From Dryocosmus kuriphilus (lineage: Eukaryota; Arthropoda; Insecta; Hymenoptera; Cynipidae), in the NCBI GenBank assembly GCA_038277395.1, contig CM076196.1, positions 90,275,786 to 90,339,785 of the forward strand: DNA of 64,000 nt. Direction: 5' to 3'. How positions within the stretch are numbered: the stretch's first letter is position 1; every line of letters starts with the position of its first letter. Positions 1 to 11,232 of the stretch are shown piece after piece. The notes under the pieces were generated by a model, which saw nothing but the letters and a program-made list of their open reading frames with translations, was not told the origin of the DNA and did no database searches. The position numbers and the translations under genes are program-made.

Positions 1-240
1 ATCCCTGCACCTTCTATGCCAATGTCCGCCAATTGCCAGGCTGCTGTAACAAATCCGCGGGGATCTTTTCGTGGAACCTGGGGACATCACAACGCTAGAG
101 GTGGGCGACATTCTGGGCTTCATTAAGAGGTCAGGAATGGTCCATCAAGAGTAGATCTATACGGGTGTGGCATATCGGACTTATAGTCTGAGCGCCAAGG
201 GGTCACCTACGGAGGGCGCCCCGCCCACTAAGAAACTAAA
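1..240 (+). other. Unassigned sequence, possible retroposon ORF end
   Basis: This is the most GC-balanced stretch of the left end. A plus-strand frame across roughly 72-230 is open except for one TAG and includes a segment reading GDILGFIKRSGMVHQE, followed by a second open run ending in TAA near 243. A short amphipathic tail like this is common at the C-terminus of I/R1-type retroposon ORF2 proteins, but no catalytic motif is present, so the assignment is a guess. The piece is cut by the window edge on the left and abuts the non-LTR element on the right. Confidence 0.2.
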
Positions 241-334
241 CTAAGCTATGCCTACTCTTATGCGCTTATTGGTTCTTTCAACTTCTTCATCACTTTCTCA
301 CCTTGTCCGTTTTCAACCAAAATCCATCTTATCC

Positions 335-990
335 TGTCACTCAGACTATCCCTTCCGTTTCGTCCCCTTTGCATCTCTCTAATACGTGCTCCCATGTCTC
401 AAGTTCGGACTCATAAACTCTGCATACACTTTTTCCTTCATTCAACCAATATCTACATTCCCTCATACCTTCTCCCATTATGAACATCATCACTCTCTTC
501 CACTTGTTCTATTTTTTCACCTTTTCCAGATATTATGGCCCTGTTTCTCCCTTAACAACGCCATACCATCTATTATATCTTGACCTTACGATTTTTCTCC
601 ATCTCTCTTCTTCCTTCTTTACTATCAAGTCCTGTTCTACCTGCTGCCATTCTCTATTTCCCTCCTTTAACCCACATTCTCTTTTCATCTGCAATCTGCC
701 CTCCTCTCGTCTCGATCGCTCTGCGTTACACCTCTTCTCTTTAATTGGACTTCCCTCAGACATGCTTGAGCTATCTTACTTCCCTCCCCCTTTTATAGCT
801 TCTCTTCAAAGTTCCACGCTCTTTTCAGTTGCTTTACTTCCATTTTCTCTCTACTCAAATCTTCTCTCAACATATGTCCCGGGCAGATCCAACTCACTCC
901 CATAATCCATCTAAAAAATCTTTCCTGTGCACTACCACATTGTGTTTCTTCCACTTCCAGTTCTCTACTTAATAGCTCAGCAGTGACCAC
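335..990 (-). pseudogene. ORF2 C-terminal region with CCHC-like zinc knuckle
   Basis: Minus-strand frames here carry FFRWIMGVSWICPGHMLRE (793-990), matching in position and pattern the post-RT domain of the same family, and near 340-400 a C-x(13)-H-x4-C type segment reading ESELETWEHVLERC. These are the thumb/C-terminal parts of ORF2 in several frames. No poly(A) or microsatellite tail is clear to the left, so the exact 3' end of the element is uncertain. Confidence 0.6.
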
Positions 991-1273
991 ACTAACACGT
1001 CAAACATTCACACTAAGCCGTCAAACATCGACACTCTCATCTTCCAGAAATCCTTAGATCTTCTCTTGCCTATATCCCACACTTGTCCCATTATGTTACT
1101 TGCACTCTCAAGCCTCTTTCTTAGCTGCAACTCAGTTTCTCGTCCCGATTCAAAACCAAAATCTTAGATAACAGAACTCCTCCACGAGTTCTACAATCTC
1201 ACCATTCATCTTCCATTCATACCCTATTTTGTTCTTCTAATTCTGAAATATACTATTTTGGTCTTTTCTATAT

Positions 1274-1585
1274 TTACCGCCAGATCCTTCTCTCTAAGTA
1301 ATCTTTAAATACTCTCATCATTACATTAATCCCTCTTTCATTTTTCGCTAAAAAAACTATATCATCCGCATACGCCAAAGAGTATATTTTACTATTAACC
1401 AATATAGCCCCTCCCTTACCCTTCCTCTCTAATTTCTCCTCTGAGTCTGTTAACAGGATATTAAATAGAAGCAGACTGAGTGGACAACTTTGATGTACTT
1501 CTCTTCCTGTCCACACGCCCCTTTTTTGTGCTCCGACCCTCACCCTGACTCTGGTTTCCATGAAATTTTTACTTAATCCTTTCAA
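1274..1585 (-). pseudogene. Reverse transcriptase core fragment of non-LTR element
   Basis: The translation carries the RT palm signature LAYADDIVFLA (catalytic YADD) preceded by a degenerate form of the 'GxPLSPxLF' block, CPLSLLLFNILL. YADD supplies two of the three catalytic aspartates of RT palm domains. The order PLSxLLFNILL, ~25 residues, YADD is as expected for APE-type non-LTR RTs. Upstream and downstream parts continue in other frames, so this is a pseudogene piece. What is seen is the motif; the family name is inferred from the second copy in the window, which has the endonuclease. Confidence 0.8.
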
Positions 1586-2710
1586 CTAACCCTTTGCCCA
1601 ATCCCCTCACTTCCAGCCATTTTCTGAGCATCTTCCTGTTTACAGAATCAAAAGCTGCCTTAAAATTGACAGACATATCAACTTCCCCTTTTTCCTCTCT
1701 AGATCCCTATTCAATAGGTAATTAAATACGTATGCATTTCCGATAGTGCCCATCCCATTTCTGAAGCCCGTCTGGTTATGTGAAATTATCCTTTTATTCT
1801 CCACCTGCCTTTCTAACCTCCTCTTTATTAGTTCCGCTTAAATTTTGTGCTCTACTGACATAAGCGTGATTCCTCTGTACTCCTCTACCTTTTTACCTTC
1901 CCTTTACTTAATTAATCGAAATACCAATCCTGTTCTCCATTCTTTTATCAATCCGTCTCCCTTCCAGACCTTATTTCATATTCTCGACAACTCTTCCTGT
2001 ATCCTCTCTCCTTCATATTTCATAGCCCCGTTCTTTATGCCGTACTCACCTGTAGCCTTCTCTATTTTGTGCTTTTGTATTGTCTCTTTCGCCTCTCCTC
2101 TAATTATATCATTTTCGACGTCCTCCCCCTCCACTGTCTTCCTACCTTCTCCTTTTAACATTTTTTCTACATCACCTAACTGCTTTGTAAAATTCTCAGA
2201 TCATTCGCTCATTTCGATTTCGTCTTTTATCGCTTTCCTTGTTTATCACTTCCCATCCCTACTTTCCTTCAACTTTCTCTATTTTTTTCTTAGTCTCTCT
2301 ACATTCCGTATCCCATCAATACTTTTTTTCTTTTCCTGCTCCCCTTGTGACATTATCTCTTCCTTTATCTTCTCTATTCTTTCCCTTCAATTTGCTACCA
2401 TTCGATCAAGATCTTCCTACTCTGTGCTCACTTTATTTCCATTTTCCATCTTTCCCTTGCATTCTCTAAGTTTTTCACTGCACTCTTTTCCCTTACCTCA
2501 CCATTTGCTTCCCAAGTCCCGTGCACATTCACCAGCCAACTCCTGGTCACCACGCTCTGTTCACACCCAGCGCACAAAACCATCACAAATCTGACTTCGA
2601 TTCTAAACTTAAACTGTCAACACACAACACTCTTACTCTTTTTTCTCCTTAATCTACCCTTAGTGACCCTTCTACTAATTCACTCTCAACTCCCACTTCT
2701 CACCCTTTTT

Positions 2711-3939
2711 ACATTCTCATCAGAGAAGGTATTAGAATTATGTAAAATTTGACTTTCGCGGATTTCATGAAATTTCCATGTTTTAAGACCCCCTGAGTTA
2801 GAAAAAACGGTTTTTACGACGGTGTCTGTGTGTCTGTTGTCGTCGTTGTTGTCGTCGTCGTCGTCGTTGTCGTCATCGTTGTCGTTGGCTTTGTCGTCGT
2901 CTGTGGTCGCGATAACTTTCGAAGGACTAATCGGATTGGAGTGCGCTTTGGTACAATTCTTCAAAGGTAAAAACAAAGGACGAGTACGTTAACCAGCGGT
3001 TTTTGACCAACAGTTATGGTTTTATCCATCAAGAACGGTTTTCACAAAATCAAAAAATCCATTTTCCAGCTAAACTATGAGAGATACAAAAAAATGTATG
3101 GAAGTAAAATTGTTCATCTCAAAAAAATCTACAAATTTTGTCTGAACCGTTTTTTGTTAAATGAACGGTTTTTGTTTTAATCAAGAAAACGCTAATAAAA
3201 TTTAAAAACTCTGGTTTCCCGCCAAAATGTTCAAGATACAAAAAAATGGTAAAGAACAAAGTTGTTCAATTCAAAAATATCTACAATTTTTTTAAAACAA
3301 TTTTTTGATAAAATGCACGGTTTTGGTTTTAATCGATAAAACGTTATTAAAAATAAAAAATTTCAAATTTTCCGCCAAACTATGCAAGATACGGAAAAAC
3401 GATAATAAACAAAGTTGTTCACCGCAAAAAAATCTACAAATTTTTTATCTTATCATTTTTTGAGCAGACGCGTATTTTTTTTGAGTTATTCGTGAAATAT
3501 GTTATGAAATATAAAGAAAACCACTTTTCAGCAAAACTATGCAAGATATGAGAAAATATTAACAAGCAGAATTGTTCACCTTGGAAAGAGCTACAAAATT
3601 TATTTATAAGACTCATCGTTTTACTTTGAAGAATCGAAATCCTGTATTGTGAAAATTTGGAAAATCACAAAAAAACTTTACCAATCTAAAATGTCTTTTA
3701 AAAAAATGTAATTATCGAGCCCGAAGCGCGAGTGTCATGATGACAATGTATTCCTTAAGGGCGATAGATTCTTAAGTAAAATAGGTCCCTTTGGAATTTT
3801 TAATTTAAAGGTTTATACGATCCATGAACACCGAGCGCGTAGCGCGAGGTGAATGATGTATCGAGCGCGAAGCGCGAGTGCCAACAGACGCGCGCCGTAG
3901 GCACGCTCATACTTCACGCGAAGCGCGCGATGAGAATGT
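2711..3939 (+). repeat. CATTCTCATC-TIR element, copy 1
   Basis: A non-coding repeat that recurs through the window. It starts ACATTCTCATC and ends with the inverted form GATGAGAATGT. Internal order: a conserved 5' block containing a GTC-rich trinucleotide tract (about 2840-2895); four diverged tandem units spaced 152-157 bp, each anchored by AAACTATG-like plus AAGATAC (3072, 3224, 3377, 3534); then a 3' block with palindromes of the GAGCGCGAAGCGCGAG type (3719, 3835, 3861). The GATGAGAATGT motif also occurs internally. No transposase-like frame is present, so it behaves like a non-autonomous element. No target-site duplication was found. Confidence 0.75.
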
Positions 3940-4989
3940 GCCCGCGAAGCGGGCAGATTTCTTCACCCCAAAAAACACTTATTCCCTTCAAAAAACACAA
4001 GGAGGTCATAGTATTTCCACACGCGTATTGTCACTATCGGCGCTGGAAATGGAAGCCTATTTTTCGGTAATTAAAAATCTTGTTATTTTAAGTTTCTTAT
4101 AGTTTATAGTTCCTTAATTTGCATTTGCGTCAATTCTCTTTTTTGTTAATTTGTATTTTTTTCGTAATTTTTTATATGCCCCATCATTTATTACTAATAT
4201 TATTTATTTTATAATGAAGTATTTACTTTTGGTAATTTTAAACTTATTTTAATAATAATTTTAATAGTAACTATAGGTATTTAATTCCAAAAGTTGTTGG
4301 GTAGCCAAAAGTTTGGCTACTTTTTGAAGCTGCAGCGGGAACTAGTCCGCTATGACAAACTCAGGTGAAACAGGAGCTGTTTCGCTGTGAGAGACTCACT
4401 GAAATCCAATCGATGAGACTTGTTACGTCGCGTCGTTCGACGCAGACGAGCTCTTTATTCGATGCGTTGTACCAAGCAATGGAAGAGCCAGGATAATCAG
4501 TGTGGCCAATAGACAAGTCTAGGAAGTAGCTATTGCTCGCCCTAGAAAGTCGCTAGATGTCGCTAGCTGACTAAGAAAAGTAACCAGAAATGCCGCTAGA
4601 TTTTGAATCGAGAAAACACCTGTTTATAGCCAAATAACAGTTTTAAAAAAGGAAAGGCTCTGTTTGTGATTTTAAGAAGGAATAGGATTAGCCAATTAAA
4701 TAAAATTCCATTTTTCTGAGAAACCTAATTTATATTTGGCAAGTTTAAACGGTAGCAGTTTTCTTATAATATACTCGTATGTAGCAGTCATAATTTACTT
4801 ATATTAGAATAACGACAAAACTTACTTCGAACTCTTTTAATTCTTTTGAACGTGTAAGGCACGTTTTAAACACTTTTATGCGAAACCACATTTTTATCAG
4901 CATCTAACCTAATTAATCAAAAAGTGTCTGGTGTAATAAATTACTTAATTATCAACAATCTCGAGGATTTCAATAGCGTCATCCATCAC
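3940..4989. other. No recognisable gene
   Basis: Begins with the GCGAAGCGGGCAGATTT tail that follows several TIR-element copies. At about 4022-4056 a short stretch resembles the 5' end of the non-LTR element at 14520-14545, which may be a leftover insertion. About 4290-4640 is of mixed composition and 4640-4989 is AT-rich. No coding frame, RNA gene or repeat seen elsewhere in the window was recognised. Confidence 0.4.
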
Positions 4990-6600
4990 GGTACAATTAA
5001 TAGCGTTCGATGCCTTCTAAAATTCTTTGATACCAATTAGTCTGACAACATTCTTTGGCAGTTCATAATAATTATTACAACACGTCTTCATACGTCTCAG
5101 TCCGTATCTAACTTGTATTATAGCGTTTAGTATTGGAAGAAACATCTTATTGCTTAGCTTGTTTCTTATCAGTTTCATTGGATTGAATACACGTTCCACA
5201 CCAGCATTTGATAAGGGTAAGACCAAAAAAGTTATTGCCAATTCTGAAAGTTCGAGAAATGGATTTAATCCAGAAGCATCAGTGTACGAATTCACTTTTG
5301 CCCAAAAAGACATAGTATCTTTGCAGTTTTGCTAGTTAATAGTGCACAAATTTTGCCATTGATGCTCTATTTTACTAATTTCAATGCTTTCAGAAACAAG
5401 CATTGTCACAATGTCCGTAGTGTTTGATTTTACCCTTTAAAACATTCCTGAAGTCAAAGAAAGACGAATTTCATTAAAAAATAGCTATGTTGTCTGGTAG
5501 TCCGTCCCGTAACTCAATAGCTAAGTGCTAGGTGAAAGACACGCACCTGTCTTTGGCAATACTTTGATTTTCAGGAGATATTTTTGCTTCACGACGCGCT
5601 CTTATAAAGCAAAACCTAGATATAGATCTGGATTTAAGCAATTTTCGAATTTGACTTTAAAAATGTCATTTCGTGAGCTAGGATTTACAATCATATAACA
5701 ATAAAGGCGTAAGTGTTTTATAGGTCATCCAAAAGTTTTGTTGAGTCTGCAACAACAAATTCAAAACTTTTAATTGTGCTTTGAAGCGACTGCAAGATTG
5801 GCAAAAGGAATGATATATAGGCTTTGTTTGATGCATCTCTATAGATGGAGTGTAAAACTTTTGCCGTATAACAATTTTCTTTTAAACAAGATATTTCGAA
5901 ATGCGTTCTTAATTCTCTCCATTGACATAAAAATGAATTTGCAGCTGGATCAATTGATAACCAACGTTTGTCAGCTATTTCTGGAATTTGTAACGGAACA
6001 TTGCCGTTATTTATTGATTTATGAATGTCCTTATAACGTTTTCAACAGTCTAAAGAATGAGAAAACCAGTTATAAGTTTCTTGAATAAAAAACTCTATGT
6101 TTCTAGGTAGTGATTTTCTGGAAGCATTCGACACACTACTACGAGCTTAGCCTTTGGTATACGCAACAATTTACGCGTACCATCGTGTTTGCATTATCTG
6201 TCCCAATGCCTTTCAATTTCTTAACAAGTAATTGATAATTTTGCAATACATATTTCACAGCGTTTGTGATTGCTTTTGCTGTCCCATTTTCAACTTCGAT
6301 TAAAACGATATATGTTGATACGAACTCTTTACGCTTTTTACTGTGGTAACGTATTACATGCCTGAAAGCTTTGTAACACGAATGTAAGTGGATTCATCAA
6401 GCAATAAACTAAATGGACTTTCTCCAATGTCTTTAATAATACCGTTCTGAAAATATGGACCAAGTATATTTATAACAATATTTCCACATTTGGTTCTGTG
6501 TACTTTTACATGATCCTTATTTAATTTATTTTGTAAATCTGATAAATGTTCGACAGAGCGAAAAGAAGAGGTGCGCAAACCTGGAAGTACCACCATGCCT
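4990..6600 (-). pseudogene. hAT transposase pseudogene
   Basis: Minus-strand frames carry hAT-superfamily landmarks in order. The 5' part (6354-6596) ends with SPFSLLLDEST, holding the first catalytic aspartate. Another frame near 6180-6330 carries GIGTDNANTMV, the second aspartate block. A middle part at about 5774-6090 reads NWFSH and RWLSI-type blocks, and 5017-5313 is the C-terminal hAT dimerisation domain with LPLSNAGVERVF and IRNKL. Frameshifts and stops separate the parts, and the N-terminal zinc finger region is missing beyond 6600. The domain order is seen in the sequence; the superfamily is established knowledge. No terminal inverted repeats or 8-bp target duplications were found. 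Confidence 0.85.
5017..5313 (-). pseudogene. hAT C-terminal dimerisation domain fragment
   Basis: This is the longest intact piece of the transposase relic, 98 codons. It contains ELSELAITFLVLPLSNAGVE followed by RVF and IRNKLSNKM, the hallmark of the hATC domain that mediates transposase multimerisation. The third acidic catalytic residue of hAT enzymes lies in or just before this domain. The frame ends at a stop at 5017 close to the natural C-terminus. Given the broken upstream parts it is not expected to make a functional transposase. Confidence 0.85.
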
Positions 6601-6689
6601 AAACTATGTGTGCCCTATGCCAAAATTAGGGGCTCCATTAGGGCTAATTTAGTACCCAAGAGCCAAATTTAGGGCTCTTCAGTTTAAAA

Positions 6690-7620
6690 AAAATGCATGT
6701 TACTGTCAGCTTGACGTCAAGCCAGCAGTACCATGTACGAAACATTTGCCGTATCACCTTTTTCCTTTCACAGGAATCTAGGGCTCATTAAGGGTTCTCA
6801 GACGGTTCCAGGACCAATTTTCCAAAGCAACCTCCAAAGACAGAAAAAAACTACCCTTATAATTAAGTATGCACTAAACCAAAATTGACCACACCAGATT
6901 ATAGGGCTATTTATATGCTCTCCAGGCCCACTAAAAATAATTTTTCAAAATCATACCCTAACATTGAAAAACAACCCCAAATCCAAAATCACATATTAAG
7001 TACAAAAACAAGTAGCGACAAAGTTCAGGATATTCTTTCGTTGTCAAAAACCCTCAAACAAAATATTATGTTTTAATTAATGAAATCTAAATAAGTTTAA
7101 TGTACTAGCACAGGAAAAATATTACCTGACCAGTCAATGATGATTATGTGATATATACCCTATTGAAATTTATTGCTTAAGGTCATGTGACACACTGAAA
7201 TACCTATATTTATACCGACCTCAATTTTTTGTGTTCATCAACTTTATTTTCAACCTAAGAACTTTTTTTGTTATTAAAATATTGGACTGAAACCTTGGGA
7301 AATGCATGAGAAGACAATAAACTACGTTTATCTACTCTATTTGGGTAAGAATTTTGGAAAGAAGATTTCTCTACGAAATTGAAATTGTAAGCATTTTTAA
7401 AATTTCCTATAACCTGGTGTGGTCAATTTTCGGTTTAGTGCATATTTAATTTTACGGGTATTTTTTTGGTCTTAGAGGTTGATTTTGGAAAATTGGTCCT
7501 GGGACTGAGTAAGAACTCTAAATGCGCCGTAAATTCCCGTAAAGAAAAAAGTTGATACGGCAAATATTTCGTACATGATACTGTTGGTTTGATGTCAGGC
7601 TGGTAGTACCATGCATTTTT
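6690..7620. mobile_element. Foldback/MITE-like element with ~205-bp arms
   Basis: The left arm (6690-6897) and right arm (7414-7620) are imperfect reverse complements. Both begin at the outer end with AAATGCATG and both carry GACCAATTTTCC and, at the inner end, TTGACCACACCAG or its complement. The loop (6898-7413) has no supported gene. Long arms around a non-coding centre fit a foldback or MITE-like DNA element. A TIR element starts 2 bp from its right end, so one may have inserted beside the other. No clear target duplication was seen. Confidence 0.75.
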
Positions 7621-7621
7621 T

Positions 7622-9053
7622 ACATTCTCATCTCAATGAGAAGGTATTAGTTTTATGTGAAAACTGATTTTCGCGGATTTCATAAAATCTCGACGTTTCG
7701 TGACCCCCTGAAACCGAAAAAACGGTTTTTACGACGGTGTCTGTCTCGTTTTCGTCGTCGATGTCGTCGTTGTTGTCGTTTTCGTTCTCGTCATTGTCAT
7801 CGTAGTAGTCTGTGAAGACGATAACTTTCGAAGGACTAATCGGATAGGGTTGCGCTTTGGCACACTTCTTTAAAGCGTAAAAAGTAAGGACGAACTTGTT
7901 CACCAGCCACTTTTGACCAACGGTTATGGTTTTATCCATCAAAAGCGGTTTTCACAAAATAAAAAAAATCCATTTTCCGGCTAAATTATGCGAGATACGG
8001 AAAATATGTACATAACCAAAATTGTTTATCTTAAAAAAATCTACAAATTTTTCCTTAACCGTTTTTTGATAAAGTGCACCATCTTCGGTTTAATCGAAGA
8101 AACGTTATTAAACATAAAAAACTGTGGTTTCCCAACAAAATATTTCAGATGCGAAAAAAATGATTATGAAAAAAATTGTTCATCGCAAAAGAATCTACAA
8201 AATTTGATTTAACTATTTTTTGATAAAATGCACAGTTTTAATCGAGAAAACGCTATTCAAAAATTAAAAATTCAAATTTCCCACCAAAATATATAAGATA
8301 CAAAAGAAATAATAATAAAGAAAGTTGTATAACTGAAAAAGATCTAAAAAATTGCTTCCTGTATTTTTTTTGCAAAGTCGCATAGTTTTTGAGTTATTCG
8401 TGAAACATGTTATTCAATATAAAGATATCCACTTTTCAGCAAAATTATACAAGACATGAGAATATGTAAAAAAGCAGAATTGTTTATCTTGAAAAAAGCC
8501 AGAAATCTTATTCATAAGACTCATCATTTTACTTTTAGGAATAGAAAACCCGCTTTGTGAAAATTTCGAACATCACAAAAAGACTTTACTAATCTACAAT
8601 GGATTTAAAAAAAAATCAATTGTCGAGCGCGAAACGCGAGTGTCATGATGAGAATGTACTCCTTAAGGTCGATAGAGCTTTAAGTAAAATAATTTCTTTT
8701 GTAATTTTTAATACAAAATTCAAATTTAATAATCTCATTAAAAGTAGGTCTTTTGAAATTTGAAGACCCACGTAACGAATACGGAGCAGGATGTGCAAGG
8801 ACCAAAAACAACCGAGCGCGAAGTGCGAGGCTTAAATATATTGGAGCGCGAAGCGCGACGACAGCTAGACCGCGCGCCCTCGGCACGCTCATACTTCACG
8901 CGAAGGGCGGCGCGCAGAGGGCGCGATGAGAATGTGGTCGCAAAGCGGGCAGATCTTTTGGATTCAGGTGGTCACAAAACTTCGAGATTTCATGAAATCC
9001 GCGAAAGTCAGTTTTCACATGAAGCTAATACCGTCTCATTGAGATGAGAATGC
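7622..9053 (+). repeat. CATTCTCATC-TIR element, copy 2, long terminal inverted repeats
   Basis: Same order as copy 1: TIR, GTC-rich tract (about 7745-7800), diverged ~150-bp units, GCGCGAAGCGCGAG-type palindromes (8623, 8815, 8844). This copy additionally ends with about 95 bp (8955-9053) that are the reverse complement of its first ~95 bp (7622-7716). It is thus the only copy with both long terminal inverted repeats and is the best guide to the full element ends. A short reverse frame with a run of Asp/Asn comes from the trinucleotide tract. Confidence 0.75.
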
Positions 9054-9059
9054 AATAAT

Positions 9060-9337
9060 AAAAAACATCTATTCAAGCCTCGCGCTTCGCGCTCGGATGT
9101 GTTTGGTCTTTGCATATCGTGCTCGGTATTCGTTACTTGGGTCTTAATATTTCAAAACACCTACTTTCAATGAGATTATTAAATTAGAATGTTTTATTAA
9201 AAATTACAAAAGAAATTATTTTACTTAAGGCTTTTCCGACCTTAAGGAGTACATTCTCATTATGACATGTGCGCTTCGTACTCGACAATTAAATTTTTTT
9301 AAAACACATTGTAGATTGGTAAAGTTTCCTTGTGATT
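9060..9337 (-). repeat. TIR-element copy, reverse orientation, part 1 of 2
   Basis: Reverse complement of the 3' part of copy 2 (about 8560-8880), including the palindrome CTCGCGCTTCGCGCTCGG. It stops abruptly at TTCCTTGTGATT (9337), where the non-LTR element begins, and resumes at 14546 with the matching continuation. The two parts together form one copy split by the insertion. Confidence 0.8.
9329..9337. repeat. Target-site duplication of the non-LTR element, left
   Basis: CTTGTGATT here and at 14546-14554 flank the element. Both copies lie in sequence that is contiguous in the other TIR-element copies, which shows the insertion point directly. Confidence 0.8.
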
Positions 9338-9360
9338 CTCAATCAATCAATCAATCACTG
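9338..9360 (-). terminator. 3' end of non-LTR element: polyA-signal and GATT tail
   Basis: On the minus strand AATAAA immediately precedes four GATT repeats and the target duplication. Short tandem tails replace poly(A) in several LINE clades, so this marks the true 3' end. Confidence 0.65.
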
Positions 9361-9601
9361 TTTATTTATACTCTCTCCCCCTTTACGGGTTTAAGAGTCT
9401 TCACAAAACCATTACAAATATCTATTCATCGAGTTCCTTGTATCATACCTTCTCGCTATCTTATCGCTAGTATGTACAATCTTTCTTATTCTCTACTCTT
9501 ATATTTCTGCGCTTGCGATCGAGACGAGGACTTTCGTTTCCTCCTGCACATACCAATCTATAATTGAAATTTTCTTTCTCGACTCTACTTTATACTTTTA
9601 C

Positions 9602-9805
9602 TTACATCAGGTGACCATTCTTTTCTCTTAACTTTTCCCACTTCTTCATCCATGCATCCCCCTGTCCATTCCCACTCAGAATCTCTTTCACTCTCTCTTC
9701 CACACTTTTCCCTTCCTCTTCATCACCTGTACACCTTTCCAACATATGCACCCATGATTCTTTCTCAAACCCACATATTCTACACCGACTCTCCTCCTCG
9801 TTCAT
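9602..9805 (-). pseudogene. ORF2 C-terminal CCHC zinc knuckle
   Basis: A 67-codon frame with CRICGFEKESWVHMLERC, a C-x2-C-x8-H-x4-C arrangement found at the C-terminus of many LINE ORF2 proteins and thought to contact nucleic acid. It ends at a stop at 9602, followed by 3' UTR to the tail at 9338. It corresponds in position and pattern to the fragment at 335-400 in the first element copy. Confidence 0.8.
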
Positions 9806-10276
9806 CCAGTACCTACTCTCTCTTACTCCCTCTCCTTTCTAAATCGCATCATTCTGTTCCATTTACTCTCCTTCTTTAACTTCTTCAAATATTCTGGCTC
9901 TTCTTGCCACTTTACATCTTGTACCAACTATTGTACCTTGAATTCACGATTTTTGCCCATCTTTCCTCCCCTTGTCTCACCAAAATATCGTTCTCTATTC
10001 CTTGCCAATCTCCATTCTCCGTATTCATACTCCATTCTCTACTCCTTGCGTACCTTACTTCTTTCCATTTCGACCTACCTATGTTCCTCCTTCTCTCTTT
10101 GTCGTCTATCTCCCTTGAACACGTTTATGCGATCTTACTTCCTTCTCCCTGCTTAGTTTTTCTTCAAAATTCCAAGCCCTTTTTAGCTGTCTTACTACTA
10201 TTTTTTCTCGGCCTACCTCTTCCCTCAACATATAACCCGGGCAGTTCCATCCCACCCCCATGACCCATCTCAAAAA

Positions 10277-11232
10277 TTATTCATGCATGCTTTCCTCTCT
10301 CTTATATTCCTTCCATCCCCAAACTTCCATTCCATAACTCACCACTGACCACACTAAAACATCAAACAACCATACCCTCATTCTCCAATCATCTTTGAAT
10401 TGTCTCTTCCCTATGCCCCAAACTTTGCCCATTATCTTACTTCCACACTCCAATCTCTTTCTTACCTGCAACTCATTCCTTCCTCTTGTTTCGAACCAGT
10501 ACCCAAGGTAACAAAATTCTTCTACCATTTGTACTACTTTGCCATAAATCTTCCATTTATACTGTATTCTACACCTTCCTTTTCTAAAACACATCATCTT
10601 AATTTTCTTCAAATTCACCATTAAGTCTTTCTCTCTCACATATTCTTCAAGCATTCTTACCATTAAACTCATCCCTCTTTCATCATCTGCTATTAATACT
10701 ATATCGTCCGCGTATGTTAGCGAAAATAGATTTTCGTTTTCCAATTTCGTTCCCCCTTTACCTATCCTTGCCAATTTCTCCTCTAAATCAGCTAGTAGAA
10801 TACTGAATAGTAATGGGCTTAGTGGACATCCCTGCCTTAGACTCCTTCCCGTCCAAAACTCCTCTGCTTTCTTTTTCCCTATCCTTAGTCATCCGAGTCT
10901 CTATAAGTATCTCTTTTATCCTTTCTATTAGACATTTTTCTATTCCTCTCCCTTTTAAGGCCCTTCATAGCAACCTTCTGTTGCGAGTCAAACGCCGCTT
11001 TCAAATCCACAAAAAGTGCGACCAGTTTACCTTTCTTCTGACCTAAGTTCCTGTTCACTAAATAGTTAAGCACATAAATTTTGTTTGTTATCCCCATCCC
11101 TTTTCTAAAACCTATTTGGTAGTGCGGTATGCTTCCCCTTTCTTCGAACTGCTTTTTCAGCCTTTTCCTAAGCACCTCTGCGTAAACTTTGTAACCCACT
11201 GATATGATTGTAACATGTCTATAGTCTTGCAC
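10277..11232 (-). pseudogene. Reverse transcriptase domain of non-LTR ORF2
   Basis: Motifs in order on the minus strand: QIGFRKGMGITNKIYVLNYL (RT2), LVALFVDLKAAFDS with the first catalytic Asp (near 10990), GCPLSPLLFSILLADLEEKL (near 10800, between the two long frames), TYADDIVLIADDERG with the YADD catalytic pair (near 10700), and after the RT a thumb-like part including WGIGKRQFKDDW and WGWKEYKREE. This YG-EVWGWKE pattern is characteristic of a LINE group abundant in Hymenoptera. The catalytic residues are retained but frameshifts separate the blocks. Confidence 0.9.

Larger units (their letters stand above)
240..2690 (-). mobile_element. Non-LTR retrotransposon, 5'-truncated degraded copy
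   Basis: The plus strand is strongly CT-rich; read on the minus strand it gives broken pieces of one ORF2 in the correct order. From the 5' side these are a pre-RT linker with KATGEYGIKN (near 2040), RT block residues near 1750-1830, an RT core at 1274-1585, and the zinc-knuckle C-terminus near 340-400. No endonuclease or ORF1 is found, so the copy is 5'-truncated at about 2690, next to a TIR-element copy. Several frameshifts and stops show it is dead. It belongs to the same broad family as the copy at 9338-14545 but is clearly diverged from it. Confidence 0.8.

Noticed and set aside
4022..4056. Possible 5' end of another non-LTR element copy
   Set aside because: Only ~35 bases resemble 14520-14545; too short to support an element call, kept as a note.
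5774..6088. Plus-strand 104-codon frame
   Set aside because: Antisense of the middle part of the hAT transposase, whose residues are recognisable on the minus strand.
8760..9047. 95-codon plus-strand frame over GC-palindromes
   Set aside because: Arises from GAGCGCGAAGCGCGAG repeats and the inverted terminal repeat; it is not conserved as a frame in other copies.
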